This document shows, one piece after another, positions 9,501 through 21,374 of a DNA stretch of 64,000 bases. The DNA is from Enoplolaimus lenunculus. Lineage: Eukaryota; Nematoda; Enoplea; Enoplida; Thoracostomopsidae. Where the stretch lies: positions 1-64,000 of the forward strand of contig JASANG010002365.1 in the NCBI GenBank assembly GCA_030248215.1, in the 5' to 3' direction. How positions within the stretch are numbered: position 1 is the stretch's first letter; each line of letters begins with the position of its first letter. Both the position numbers and the translations under genes were made by a program. The notes beneath the pieces are model-generated. The model had not been told where the DNA came from. It did not search any database and worked only from the letters and a program-made list of their open reading frames with translations.

Positions 9501-12050
9501 AAAAAACATTCCGCCCCTGATCTTTACATGAAACGAGAGTCTCAATCTGGTAAACGGGCATTAGGCTCATAAAATATGAAATTATCAGCTTCAGAAGTTT
9601 TACAATAAACCAAGAAATAATTTAAGTTAACGTTAATTAGTGTTTTAGACTAGGAGTGGTACGTTTTTCTGCGGGAATGCAAATAAAGTAGCTTAACCTT
9701 TAGACTTACTTTTTGCAAAGGCTCAACCTTAGGCTTGAGTATAATATGATAATTCTTACGCTTACGCTTAGGTACAGGAATATGCTTAAACTACTGTTGT
9801 TGCCCTGTTCTATTCGTTGGCTTAAGTTTAAACTACTAGCTTACCTGATACGTAAGTGACACAAACTGTAGCCAGGACAAAATACAAAATTAGACGATTC
9901 CTGAAGCAATAAAATTTAAAATAAAGCTTTGAAATAAAAACGCTCAAATTATAGTATAAAACTACTGTTCTTACGCATAAATCAAACTGAATTTCGGGTC
10001 AAAAGATTTTAACAATTTGACTGTCTTACGAGAAATTATAACACAAAATTATTACGCGATATATGGGGCTATTTTAAAATGTTAAAATATTTTTTAAAAA
10101 TTACTAAATTGCAAACTGTGTACGGAAAATAAATATATGCCGTATACACCGCAAATTCTAATGAGTTGACTAATCAACTCAGCTAGCAAATCGGTTCTTT
10201 TTGTCAGTCACACGTTACAAACTTTACTCTGCGCATACGCAACGTCCGACAGTATAGTTAGCCAACTAAATGTCCGCCTCTAGTACAACTATAAAAGCGG
10301 ACATTTTGATACCGTTGTTCGTAGCGAAAAATGTCTACATAGCTATTGATATGACTACTGTATGTACGGTACAGTGTTTTTATGCAACTTATACAATACT
10401 ATATTTTTCGAATTGATTAACATTGCATTATGTTGTAGCCGACGTGGCACGAACGACGGAATGGTGAATTGCAGTATATGTATATCTAAAACAAAAGAAT
10501 CAGCACAGCGAATAAAGTTCCTGAATATTTGCATAATAATTCGATACCAAAACAAATTTTACAGCAAGCCGACTAGGTCCGATGAAAGTATTTTACAGAC
10601 TAAAAACAAACGTTCGGATACTGCACAACCATGGTATAGCACACGTCAACTGTTTACCAGAAAGTCGTGATTTCAGAATATTTAAACTGTGCGTATGTTT
10701 TTATCAATGATTTATTAGTTATAAAATGCAAGTGCGCGTCGCAAACAATAACTTTGGTGTTCTAGATTGAGATAAGTTAGCATTCAACGTTGGAAATTGC
10801 AAAATATTGCTATGATGACAAATGTACCCCCAGTGCAGCTCTCAGAACTGAACTTTTACAATCATTATAATTTATTCCGTATATATTATCTACTTTTAAA
10901 ATATATGTTATATATAAGAACTAACATTTAAAACTTTAAGCAAGCTACACCGTTATTGTCACACAAATTTTGTCCGCACACCGTTGAGCTAAACTCATAA
11001 ATGTCCGCTTATTAGCTATGTCATCAGGGGACAAATCGTAAGTATAGTAGACGGTACAGACGTTTATACAGTTCCAGTAGAACAGCGTGGACTTTATTTG
11101 GTGCGCAATCAACACACCGTAACGTGTGAATGACAAGTTTAGCGTTGTTACGGTGAAGGTGACACATATTTTGAAGGCTGTCGCCTGATCCCCAGACCCG
11201 TCTGCAGCGAGGGATCGCAGGTCAAGCTCCAATATCTGAGTGGTCATTGTAATCGACTCGAACCCAAGGGACTGCCATTGAATTCATTGACTGAAACTTG
11301 ATAACAGTTGAAATGCAAAAATAATTAAAAATTACTTACATTTTTAGTATTTAGCAATAATATTAAAATAGCAAAAACACCAGGTATTTTTGGATATATA
11401 AGTAATTCAATACAATTTAAAATTGCAGAAATTTTGAACGGAAATGTCAGCGTTTACAGTTTAAATAGTAACCAATTAAACCAACTGCGAAATGTCAAAT
11501 AGATGTTTTTAATTTCAAGGATTTAATATATGATATTTGCAGGTTCGGTCACAACAAAAGATCACAGAAAAAAATTAAAATATTATAAAAAATTAAATAT
11601 TTCCTTTCCTTTAAATTTTCGTTTTAATTCATTCAACTAAAAATTAATTTTTTAATTTTCGATTTGCACCGTTTGAATTTGAACAGCTTTGCACCAGTCG
11701 CGTTTAGTCAATTCTTAAAAGGGATTACACAATTCACCATTTGTATGCAGTACAAAACTACATGTATATTCAAGATAGTGCGCTTAGAGTTTTTCTACGG
11801 AACTGCAATACAGTAAGCGTAAGCTTAGACTAATTTTTGCAGCTTAGTCTATTGCTGAGGTTTATGTATAAGCTCATTCTTACGCTTAGTCTTAGGCTTA
11901 GGTTTAGGTATAAGCTCATACTTACGCTTAGGCTTATGGAAAGTTGAACGGCAGAGGCGCTGATGTGCTTTAAATTCCGATTACACGCCTGCAAAACGTT
12001 TCCGACACAAAATCAGTTACAACCGTAGCTTCATAATTCAAAAATTCAAA
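6588..12050. other. Gene-poor intergenic stretch
   Basis: No gene was recognised between the kinase and the glucose-6-phosphatase-like gene in this part. Contents seen: family F MITE (6796-7003), family C relics at about 7735-7800, 9415-9535, 9660-9825 and 11765-11945, a family A fragment at about 10147-10190 and a family B fragment at about 11205-11270. The short frames at 10362-10670 and 10945-11247 have no recognisable motif. Confidence 0.45.
6796..7003. mobile_element. Family F MITE
   Basis: Ends GCCCATATTCTCAAATGTG and CAGTTGAGAATATGGGCC, with inner arms ATCATCAGTTAGTAATAGG and CCATCAACTGGTGATAGG forming long inverted repeats of about 45 bp. Confidence 0.8.
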
Positions 12051-12059
12051 TATTACATT

Positions 12060-12334
12060 CTAGTATCTTATGATATTCAACAGGACAATTTGGATATGTT
12101 ACCTGAAGCATGCAGACATTTGAAAATGTATCATATGATATTCGAAGACAATACCTCGAATATCATATGATATTGAAGAACAAACAGTGACCTACACATT
12201 ATAATAGCAGACAAATACGAATGTTTTAATACAATATGGGGTTTACAATCAGACAAAATGTTACCCAATAGTCTAATAAGAACACATCGTGTCCCAAGCT
12301 GCAACGGTTCTAAGGTGAACCCCGCATAAGATCT
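12060..12334. repeat. Interspersed repeat family M, copy 1
   Basis: Diverged relative of 17690-18030 and 19948-20265. It shares palindromic ATATCATATGATATTC motifs and the end block GGTGAACCCC. Confidence 0.5.
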
Positions 12335-12620
12335 AAATATATTCGGGAACAACAATCACATCCATAACGATATGGACAAGGCAATTTGCATCTAAAAAAT
12401 CAATATGATTTTTTCATATATACGTTGCTCAGACCATAAGAGGTTTATGCAATGGGAGAGACCGAGACAATATATCCTCATTCCAAATTTCTGTAGCAAA
12501 TTAAAATGCACTTCAAGTGGGCTTTCGAAATTTAAAACAGTGTTTTAGGTTTTATAGTTTTTTAAAAAATATTTCCTGAAGTTACTGCCTCCCAAAATCA
12601 AATCCTGGCTACGCCGCTGA
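12335..12620. repeat. Interspersed repeat family N, copy 2
   Basis: Matches 4895-5180 along its whole length, including ACTGCCTCCCAAAATC and CCTGGCTACGCC. Confidence 0.7.
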
Positions 12621-12728
12621 CAAAACGTGGGAATTTACGCTATTAAAGAACATGGATCACGTGGCTATCCGTAAAAACCCATCAACCGTGCATTTTCAAA
12701 ACCGAATTAAGCATCGTGTTTGCTCACA

Positions 12729-12998
12729 CATGGGCGTAGCCAGGATTTTCATTTGCGCCGTACAAACACTTTAATACGTTGTGTTAATCGTACAAAAACA
12801 GTCACTACACACAACAACGCGCGAGAAAATACATTTTCTATAATGCAGTGTCGGTTCAGAGGAGAAAAACAGCAACAACTCGTGTGTGTGTGTGTGAATG
12901 AAACATACTGAGAAATCATAGTGTCAATTTCAAAAATAGAATTTTTCTAAAACCATTCTGGGGTCAAGGCGTCTTTGGTCCCCCTGTCTACGCCCCTG
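12729..12998. mobile_element. hAT-like non-autonomous element
   Basis: The ends CATGGGCGTAGCCAGG and CTGTCTACGCCCCTG are inverted repeats of the CAGGGGCGTAG type. The flanks TGCTCACA and CTCTCACA agree at 6 of 8 positions, consistent with a decayed 8-bp target duplication. Confidence 0.55.
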
Positions 12999-13028
12999 CT
13001 CTCACATTTATTCGACTTCTCGTAGTTT

Positions 13029-13790
13029 TTTAGGGCCCGGGTCCGTCACCCGTGGCCCGGGCCCGGCCTGTATGGGACCGGGTCCGCAAAATTCCTATTT
13101 TTACAGCACAAAACAAAACATCAAACAAATGGTATTGTGGTTACACATCAAGTACATGTCATACATGTCAATCGGTCGTGAGAGAATATAAACGTTTCCA
13201 TGCAAAACGTCCAACCGAAAACAAAACCATGAAAATTTTAGTCTCATGTCTCTTCGAAAATGTTTTGGAGAAAAGATAACGAACCTTATTTTTTCTCATA
13301 CACTTTTTTGTGACAAAATGATAAGGGGTTAACCTTACAATTTTTGCGTTTCATAACGTTTGCCAGCCCTTTCACCGTCACAAATTCTTGGATCTCCGCC
13401 GTTGGGTGTCGCACTGAGTCACCGGTTAATTATACAACATTACGGCGGTTCTTGATGGAAACTGAAGATAACGTTTAATGATTTTTTGATGTCACCATTA
13501 CTCTGAAATCAGTCACGGAACCAGTTGCAGAACTTTGGTCCACCCATATATCACATCAAAAGCAAAAGAATCAGGCTTGATTTGAAAAATGTCCTGATGT
13601 TATAACGATATGTATACAAGCTATTTACATGACCAATAAAAATATTAAACACTATTAAAGGCTTATGCTCTGGCGTAGGAAACTGTTGCGATTTATTCCG
13701 GTTGACGGCCCGGTCCCGGCGCGCTTAGGCTCGCGGACCCAAAATGTGGGCCCGGGCCCGTCGGGCCTTGGCCCAGATTGGTTCCAACCT
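13029..13790. mobile_element. GC-rich inverted-repeat element
   Basis: Very GC-rich arms, GGGCCCGGGTCCG-type at about 13030-13090 and GGACCC...GGGCCCGGGCCCG-type at about 13700-13775, face each other across about 600 bp of ordinary AT-rich sequence. Exact ends are not resolved. Confidence 0.5.
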
Positions 13791-14107
13791 TGGCTGCGGC
13801 GCAACTGGTTGATACTTTTATAATGAGAGGCTCATCTTGATGCTGGGAGCCTTGGATTATCTACCCCCAGCCTTGTCGCTTTTTGGTTTGTTAAGTGTGG
13901 TTATACGACGGACGGCAAATCCGCCACACTTTGAAGTACGTCACCGCTAAAAATTTGTTTTGTAGTACGAATCACGCCAATTCGTTATCCGTTAACTTGT
14001 CATACTAACAGCGTCAAAGCATAAAGCATAATCCTAAGCCTAATCGAAACTTAAAATACGGCGAAAAGTATTATCAAGTCGACGAGATTTCGGATTACAA
14101 TACTGCA

Positions 14108-14359
14108 CACTGTAAATTTTAGTGAGTTGATTTTAACTCAGAATGAGTTGAATCACTCAGTCTGAGTTAGGACTGTCAGAACTCAGAATTTTAAGTTGAT
14201 TCAATTCATTCTGAGTTAATTAATCAACTCACCCATAGTCAACTCAACTCAGAGTGAGAAACAACTCAACTCAGAGTGAGCTAATGTTTACTGATATTAA
14301 TTCAGAAATAACCAACTCGCTAAATGAATTGATTAATCAACTCATTGGAATTTACAGTG
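14108..14359. mobile_element. Family A MITE
   Basis: Ends CACTGTAAATTTTAGTGAG and GGAATTTACAGTG. The interior is a run of AACTCAGA-ATGAGTT palindromes and ATTAATCAACTCA blocks. Confidence 0.85.
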
Positions 14360-14759
14360 CAGGTTACATTTTATCGTTGCCGAATCGACTTTTTGGCTGA
14401 TAGAGAATCATGTGTTGTGAGCGAAAATGGTTTCAATTGATAAGAAAAACAACAAACAGTTGCTTTATTAATAAAAATTTTCTTTGGCACAGGCGGTTAC
14501 AGTAAAAGCGAAAACAACTTTGGGTGGCCTGCCAAAATGTATTTTTTACCATAAAATGTAAATTTGTTTACATTATGATGATTTAGCTTTAATTTCCCGA
14601 TAAAGCTCACATCCGCTTTTGGGTTGAAAACACAGTTGTATATTTTGGTAAACTTCTCAGGACGCAACAGCTGGCTTTTTCAGTGAAACAGTTTCTGTGT
14701 TTTCGGTTTTGTTTTATCGTTTGCCGGCTGCAGTTATAATATTTTAGTGTTGTAGGAAA

Positions 14760-15010
14760 TTATATATTAACACTGCAACGCAGCAAGTGCGAAACAAGGT
14801 GTAACCGGATATTCATATCCGTTTCTGGTAAAAATCGGTGTCCGCTTGTGTTGCCGTTATAGAAATAACGAACTTGCGTTATTTTCATGCTCCTCATAAT
14901 TAGATTATAAATCACGTATATATCTGGCAATTTTTCATCGCAGATATGCTGCAATTGTTCGAAATGAAATATAAATTACAAAATTTATCCGAAATCTTAA
15001 AAATTTCGAT
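14760..15010 (-). pseudogene. Broken copy of the ORF at 60434-60662
   Basis: Read on the minus strand, it starts ATGGATCGAAA as at 60662 and retains the block encoding QHICDEKL, but stops after five codons (TTTTTAAG). It is closer to the plus-strand copy at 59485-59590 than to the intact one. Function unknown. Confidence 0.55.
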
Positions 15011-15582
15011 CCATCTGATAGTTTTTATTTTACAATTTTAGGCTGCCTTGTCTCAATTGTGAATTTCAAAGAACTTGAATATTCTAAAAGTTCTACTTTT
15101 TTTAATGTTTTAGATAATTTGATGCAGTTTTGTTGAGCTTAATCGTAGTCAATTTTTTCATGATTGGACCAATGGTTTAAGGGTTACGGTCAAAAAGTCA
15201 CGTTGCTAACGAATTAAGGTACCAGCCAATTACTTATTTGACCATGACGAACCAGTTCCATGATTGCGTTAATTTTAACATCATTCAACTCAGTTTCGCA
15301 ACCAATTTATCATGTATTGCCTAACTTTATGACAAAACAATTTTCGGCCATAAAGGTACTCTTAGGCGTAGTACCAGAAAAATGTCATATTTAAACAATC
15401 AAATTTGTGCTTGGAATAATCAGAGGAAATCATGAGCAGCTTAAATATGCAAACATTTACAAAATCTAACCTGTTTATGAACGAACGTCAACTGGTGAGT
15501 AACCAAAAAGGCCTACAGTGTCGACTATCACATGTTTCGTTCAAACATTGGTACAATTTTCATATTTTGAACAGAAACGACG

Positions 15583-15834
15583 CACTGTAAATCCCAGTGA
15601 GCTGATTTTAACTCAGAATGAGTTGAATCACTCAGTCTGTGTTAGGACTATCAGAACTCAGAATTCTGAGTCGATTCAACTCATTCATAATTTAATTATA
15701 CTCCCCGGAATCACCTCAAACTCAGAGTAAGAATCAACGAAACTCAGAGTGAGATAAAGTTTTCTGTTGTTAACTCATGAAACAACTAAACTTCTCGTCT
15801 GAGTTGATTAATCAAATCATTGGAATTTACAGTG
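15583..15834. mobile_element. Family A MITE with an empty-site allele at 5.8 kb
   Basis: Ends CACTGTAAATCCCAGTGAG and GGAATTTACAGTG. The flanking sequence TTTTGAACAGAAACGAC | ATAATTTTAAAT is continuous in the duplicated block at about 5753-5790, which lacks the element. It sits about 37 bp upstream of the exon 1 start codon, so it may lie in the promoter or 5' UTR. Confidence 0.85.
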
Positions 15835-15871
15835 CACAATAATTTTAAATAATATGTAAACGATAACAAAA

Positions 15872-16116
15872 ATGACGTCAAATACGTCATATTTCGCGTC
15901 ACATTTGTGGACACTGCGTCGCATTGAAAGCGTCCAATCAATTTTGGGCACGTCTCCTTCGATCATTAGTGCTTTTGAAACACTTGGACTAATCAGTGAT
16001 CCTCAACTGATCATATTATACGTGTTACCATTGTCGATTTTGTTGCGTCCCAAGTTGCCACTGCGTGTTGCGATTGTTGCAAGTGTTGGAACTGTTGCTG
16101 GAACGCTTTTATCGAT
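15872..16116 (+). CDS. G6Pase-like exon 1
   Basis: Begins at the ATG of MTSNTSYFASHLWTL and ends in phase 2 at TTATCGAT|GTAAGA. It encodes the lumenal N-terminus and the first hydrophobic helices. A duplicate lies at 5809. Confidence 0.85.
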
Positions 16117-19100
16117 GTAAGAACGAATTTGTACCTCACAAAAAAATTTTGCCAGTCAAATGAACTCTGCGAATGTTCCTCCTAAAATTGTTTTGATTTT
16201 GCACAGTCAGTATTGTATTGGATACGGGCCTAATAACAATAATATAATAGAATGCAAGTGAAATAAGCATATTCCTACGCCTAAAGCCTAAGCGCAACAA
16301 TGAGCGTAAGGTTAAACCTAATGCAAGGTTCACGTTTTGTAGCTGGGGCAACCTGGAACGCGTTTCGTCGCTATTACAATAGCAGATAACATTCTGTGGG
16401 CCAATGTATTGAACAGGGCCGCAATAGTAGTATAAGCATACTGCTAGGCCTAAACCCTATGCCTAACCGTAAATATTGGTGTATATACGCCTAAGCATAT
16501 TAAACCTAAGCAAAAAATGGTTTCAAAAGATAAGCTTACTCTATTGCAGTCCAGCAGAAAAACGTTTCGTCTCTGATCTTTACATGGGGGCGCAGCAGAT
16601 CACTAATGAATGAAGAATTAATTTGATAATTAACCAATTATTCTTTTTCTCAGAGTACTGAGAGGAAATCGTCCATATTGGATGCAAGCGATCGCGTCAG
16701 ACATAGACGATAACTTGAATGACGTATTTTCAAGAATACACAAATTTCGCCAAGAGTGTGAAGTTACCTATGGTAAGTTTGTAGATAATTTACTTCGATA
16801 TATTATACCTCTAAATTCCGACTTAAAGCACTTAAATTTTCGAGCAAAACCAAACGAAAAATGTGTGCCATTGTCATAACGTTCACTTTAATATTCGATA
16901 ATCTTCATGTTTGTTTAGTCTAAGCAGAAATCGGGACTTCTTATCCTTTTATTAAGCAGCTGGAACAGCAACCATACATAGGTTTGCTGGAGCTGTCTGC
17001 ATGCGAATCCGTAAGTGAACGCTCTACTAACAAGCCACGTAGCCCGCCTCTTCAACTGCTATTGTAGTCGACTATATTTGTAGACATGTATGATGTCTGC
17101 TATTGTAAAACACAATTCGCATTTCAAATATTGCATATGCACCAGGACAAGCTTGTCTCGCATGCTTACAATGTTTATTTGCTTTGTTGCACAGTATGGT
17201 CTAAAAAGTGTGATCCATAACGGTTTTACTGTACAAATACCGCTGTTTTAGGGAATCCATCCTGCAAAATAATGCATGCGTCCGCAGTTGGTATCATGTT
17301 TATATTGGCTGTTCGCGATGGTACTTTCCAGCACAAGTATGCAATACGTAGAAATGATTTCTTGCAGGGTGCAACCGGAGGTGAAAAATACCCGAGCCGG
17401 AGCTGTAGCAGGAAGTGAACAAAATTTGCCGGAGCCGAACCCGACGTTCAAATGACTATTTTTCATTTCTTCCAGAACCCATGTAAAGATCAAGGGCTGA
17501 CCGTATTTCCTCAGATTGCAATACAGTAAACTTAAACTTTGGTATCTGTTTTACTTAGGCATATACTTAGGCTTACTCCGAGACTCTTCAGGCTAAGGCT
17601 TTGGATAGTCATGTTGTTACGCATAGCTTAGGCTAAGTCTTGGGCTAAGGCTTAGGCTGAAGCTTAGGCTTAGGAAAACGTATAGAAGCTAATTCAGTAT
17701 TCAAAATGGCTTAAAGCTACAATATCTGACTTCTCGTTATATTATTCGTGCGCACAAATTACATTTTACTGCATAATATCACGTGATATTCCGTAGAATT
17801 TCGGAATATCATATATTTCCACAAATGTCCCGCGGTATCATGTGACATATGACTGTTTGTATGCGATGATTTCTGGAGATCTGAGATTTGTAAAGCCAAT
17901 GCCATGTGACATTCACATTTTGTCTACATAACCGATATTCAGATCACAAAATTTTATGTTGACGTCGAATCAACGTGGACAAAACGTGTTCCGGGATGCC
18001 CCAGTTATAACGTGGTGAACCCCTTCGTACCCGAAAAGAATTGTTCCAATTAAACAAATGGGACGTGGATTTGTGATGATCACTGAACGGGTATCGCTAC
18101 ACTTTGTCGCCCGGTCAAGTCGTTGAACGAGATTTGTCAGCCGGTCGTCATCCAATACAGATCCGTCGATTTGTCACACACATTTAACCCTTTCTCACAT
18201 GAATATTTTCTATTTCGCCAGAGACCTACTTTTATGCTAGGATTCGAACTCTAGTGACTGGAGTGAGAGGCGTATACCATCACCACTCAGCTATAGGAGC
18301 TTGACGCTCGAGCCCGAGGGGGCTCTCACGTCTTGTGGTGATTTAGTACTATGTATACTTGCTGCAATTGTTAAACACGGTGCGATATATGCTATTTAAC
18401 GTATATACACTGCGCTGAGTTGCCTACAGGCAACTCAATGTGAGAAGGGGTTAAACTTTACGCGCAGGCTCAGGTTTAGGTTTAACGCTTAGAATTAAAC
18501 TGTCCCATTTTCGGCAGCTGCAGAGCGACAAGTTGCCAGGCGCCGAGTTGCCATTGATTGCCATGTCGTCTAAAAATGTTTTCTGTAATTTCAGAAGTTC
18601 TAACGTCGAAAAGTTGTTCGCCGTAATCTACGCTATACTCGTCGGTGGTGTGTTTGTGTCAAGGTTGTATTTTGCAACGAATTTTCTGCACCAATTGGGG
18701 TTTGGAGCACTGCTTGGTAAGTCGACGTGTTGTTTGTTCAGTTTTAGCTTAGCATTAATCTTTGTAACCGTTCGCCAAACTTACAGAACGGTTGGAAAAT
18801 CTAATTCAGCTATCAGAACAAATTAATTATATAGTGTAACATTAAAATACAACTTTCTGGAGGTATTTACAGCCGGAAATACGCACAAACTGAAATCTGC
18901 TTACGACTTCGACAGAAAATCGACCTCCAGCTCCGGTTCCGGTCGAAGTTTTTCCAGAGGTTCCGGCAAATTCGGTAGTAAAATTTTGCTTAGTTTTACA
19001 CAACTTATCTGTTTGGCGCGTTTCTTTGAATTTTTGGCACAATTTTGAGGAAAGAAATGCCGAGATTTTGTAAAACAATAAGCGTAAAACCAAACGATTT

Positions 19101-21018
19101 AACAACACTTAATAGATATTTGCTAAAATTAACAAATTATACATCATTTTATCTACCTAATTTCACCTCACCTTCAGCTCCGGCAAGTTTTGTTAACCTC
19201 CAGCTCTGGCTTCAGCATGTTTTTCACCTCCGGCTGCATCTTGATGCACATGATACCAAATTTTACGAGTATTTCTGGCTTTTTAAATGTTCGCAGTCGG
19301 TTCTCAATCAATTTGCGTTTTGTGAAAGCACACTGGCCACTACAGTTGTAAACTGTATGAATACATCTTCTTTGAACACATTCTTGATTTCATATTCTCC
19401 AAAATTTGCCTGGTTATCGTAACATTACTTACCGGTTAATCTGATTTAGGTTGGCTTTTATTGTTACCGTTCCGACCTGTGTAGTGCAAACTGCCAAGAG
19501 ATTTTTGTTTTTTCTGCTTCGATGTTTTCATTTTTTCGGATCTCACGGGTGATTTTCTACGGATCTATAAAATTTTACAAAGCCAAAGACTGAATGGTAC
19601 TGATCCGGTTTTGTTATTTTTACTTTTTCAGCAGCCGTATTTTACCAAAAAAAGTTTTTTCCCACACTCTTAAAACAAATCGGTGCCTGATAGTCAAATA
19701 TAGAAAAATGCAGACACTGTTTTCACAAAATTTACTTTTCACTTATAAGCTTTAATCATGGTTTTAATAGTCTTGTATTGTTCGCTTTAACAAATTGTGG
19801 CGTAATCAATCATCGCTTCTTGGAAAGTGTGAACTGGCCTAAGAGCCCCCCCCACACTTCTGAGAGCAGATTGGTGCCCATGCTATCAGTGCAAAATCAC
19901 GCTTCAAATTTAGATTGATTTTTAGCCAATCCGCTTTCTTGTAACCAGAGCCGTAGAAGCTAATTCAGTATTCAAAAGCACTCCAAGCTACATTATCTGA
20001 CTTTTCGTTGTATAATTAGTGCGCACAAATTACATTGTTCTGCACCATATCATGTGATATTCGGTAGAATTTCGGAATATCATATGATATTCGCATCAAT
20101 GACCCGTGTACTGGAGATGTTGGATTTGTAAGCCAATGTCATGTGACATTCACGCTGTGTCTCACGTAACCGCTATTCAGATCACAATATTTTATGGTGA
20201 CGTTTGAATCAACATAGATAAGACGTGTTCCAGGCTGCCCCAGTTATAACGTGAACCCTTTTCGTATTAAGGGCAGAGACGCTAAAATGAATCGCTGGTA
20301 TGGCAAACCGTTATTTTGTCGCAGCGATATTTCAGCATCAATTTTGCAAAAAAACGCAAAAACGTTTTGTATTTTTGACACGGTTCCGTAACATTTTGTC
20401 AGTATTTGTGTTTAATTTCAACATTTCATAATACTGTAAGCGTATGTTTACTACTCTAACTCAAATTTCAACTAAACTTTTATTTCAGGACTACTGGGCG
20501 GATCGATAACTTACCTCCTACCGTGGGAACGAGTCAAAAGTTACCATTACGCGATAATTGCACTGTTAGCCGTTTCGTGGTTCAAATCCACCCAAATCGT
20601 TTTGAAAGTGTTTGGGTTCGATACCGAGCAAGCTTATGCCCTTGCTCGACAATCGTGCCCCGAACCAAACAGTCTATCGGAACATTACACTGCGGAACAT
20701 CGACTCATCAGCTCAATTGGGGTTTTGGTTTCCTTAGCTTTCATTGCAAGTTTGCCCGGTGGTTTTGGTGAACCAGAAAGGTCAGAAACGACCAGAAAAA
20801 TGAAGAGAGCCATTTGGCCAGCAACTCTGGTGCGGTGCCTAATCGCATTAACATCGATGGGGCTTAATATGTTAATGGTACACTGGATAAACAGTATATC
20901 TGTATCAAATTATTGGGTTGCCGTTGACTCAACTATGAAATCGTTTATTTTTTCAGCTTTTAGCATTTTTAGTTCGCTGTATATTAGTCCAAATATCATT
21001 ATGATTGCTTTTAAGTAA
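15872..21018 (+). CDS. Glucose-6-phosphatase-family protein, six exons, altered active site
   Basis: Exons 15872-16116, 16654-16772, 16928-16981, 17252-17336, 18526-18716 and 20489-21018 join in consistent phase to about 407 aa (vertebrate G6PC is 357). In vertebrates this multi-pass ER protein hydrolyses glucose 6-phosphate; active-site residues are Lys76, Arg83, His119, Arg170 and His176. Here GNRPYW supplies Arg (residue 88), but the Lys76 position is Ser. YPFIKQ matches VPLIKQ of the family. PSCKIMHASA replaces PSGHAMG but keeps a His (148). SRLYFATNFLHQ keeps Arg 214 but has Asn 220 where the nucleophile His176 is expected. Exon 2 carries an extra segment of about 24 residues. The C-terminal half (exon 6) aligns with the family's last helices. 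The exon 3 donor (AG|GTTTG) and the exon 4/5 junction are least certain. The enzyme may be inactive. Confidence 0.8.
16654..16772 (+). CDS. G6Pase-like exon 2 (Arg of the phosphatase motif)
   Basis: Acceptor TTCTTTTTCTCAG, donor TATG|GTAAGT. Encodes IVLRGNRPYWMQA, matching ILFGQRPYWW of vertebrate G6PC, then an acidic insertion of about 24 residues. Confidence 0.85.
16928..16981 (+). CDS. G6Pase-like exon 3
   Basis: Acceptor TCTAAGCAG. Encodes EIGTSYPFIKQLEQQPYI, aligning with NTSVPLIKQFPV. The chosen donor is ATAG|GTTTGC because its phase fits exon 4; a stronger GTAAGT at 17000 would put a stop in frame. Confidence 0.65.
   Translation, partial: KSGLLILLLSSWNSNHT
17252..17336 (+). CDS. G6Pase-like exon 4 (His119 region)
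   Basis: Acceptor GCTGTTTTAG. Encodes GNPSCKIMHASAVGIMFILA, matching the GSPSGHAMGTAGVYYVM region with three extra residues before the His. Donor CAA|GTATGC, phase 2. Confidence 0.7.
17690..18030. repeat. Interspersed repeat family M, copy 2 (intronic)
   Basis: About 300 bp directly repeated at 19948-20265. Shared: AGAAGCTAATTCAGTATTC at the start and CCCCAGTTATAACGTG near the end. Confidence 0.75.
18184..18454 (-). mobile_element. Family B TTAA MITE with tRNA-like cassette (intronic)
   Basis: TTAA at both ends, with inverted ends CCCTTTCTCACAT and ATGTGAGAAGGGG. The minus-strand cassette reads CTATAGCTGAGTGGTGATGG and GAGTTCGAATCC. Confidence 0.85.
18526..18716 (+). CDS. G6Pase-like exon 5 (His176 region, His to Asn)
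   Basis: Encodes GGVFVSRLYFATNFLHQLGF, aligning with VCLSRIYLAAHFPHQVVAG. The catalytic-nucleophile position is AAT (Asn) instead of CAT/CAC. Donor CTTG|GTAAGT, phase 1. The acceptor (CAGAG at 18521-18525) was chosen by phase. Confidence 0.8.
19948..20265. repeat. Interspersed repeat family M, copy 3 (intronic)
   Basis: Direct repeat of 17690-18030 within the next intron of the same gene. Confidence 0.75.
20489..21018 (+). CDS. G6Pase-like exon 6 with stop
   Basis: Acceptor CTTTTATTTCAG, phase 1. Encodes the C-terminal membrane half, including TEQAYALARQSCPEPN and EHRLISSIGVLVSLAF, which align with the EKAQRWCEQPEW and FASLLKNLGTLFGLGLAL segments of vertebrate G6PC. Ends IIMIAFK-stop, without a KKXX ER-retention tail. 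Confidence 0.85.
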
Positions 21019-21374
21019 AGCATCATTCATTTGTAACCAAATCTCTTTCAAGTATTACAATCTACACAAATTACAGCCAAATTAATTTTAATTTGCTATA
21101 AAAATGTGAAATTTCAATAGACGCTTGCCAACTAAGCCTAAAGCCAAAGCCTAAACTTAAACATACAGTTACTCTTAAGGCTAAAACTACGTTTTCCGGT
21201 CTAAAACTACTCCAGTGCTATGGTCTTGCAGTAGACAGGCTCGTATAATTAACTTGGGACATTTTTGATGCAAAATAGAAAAATATGTATCTATAAAATC
21301 AAAATGTGTTTCGTTTCAGCACTGATTGCTTGTATAAGCCACAGTGAAACGTAATTTTAAATTGTTTCGTCTTA

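Larger units (their letters stand above)
13795..15870. repeat. Parental copy of the duplicated 5' block
   Basis: Upstream region of the glucose-6-phosphatase-like gene, collinear in patches with 5230-5808. It is broken up by two family A MITEs (14108-14359, 15583-15834) and by about 1.2 kb not present at 5.2 kb, which includes a fragment related to the ORF at 60434-60662. Confidence 0.7.

Noticed and set aside
17000-17006. GTAAGT as donor of G6Pase-like exon 3
   Set aside because: A strong donor, but joining it to exon 4 creates an immediate stop; AG|GTTTG at 16981 keeps the frame and the family spacing.
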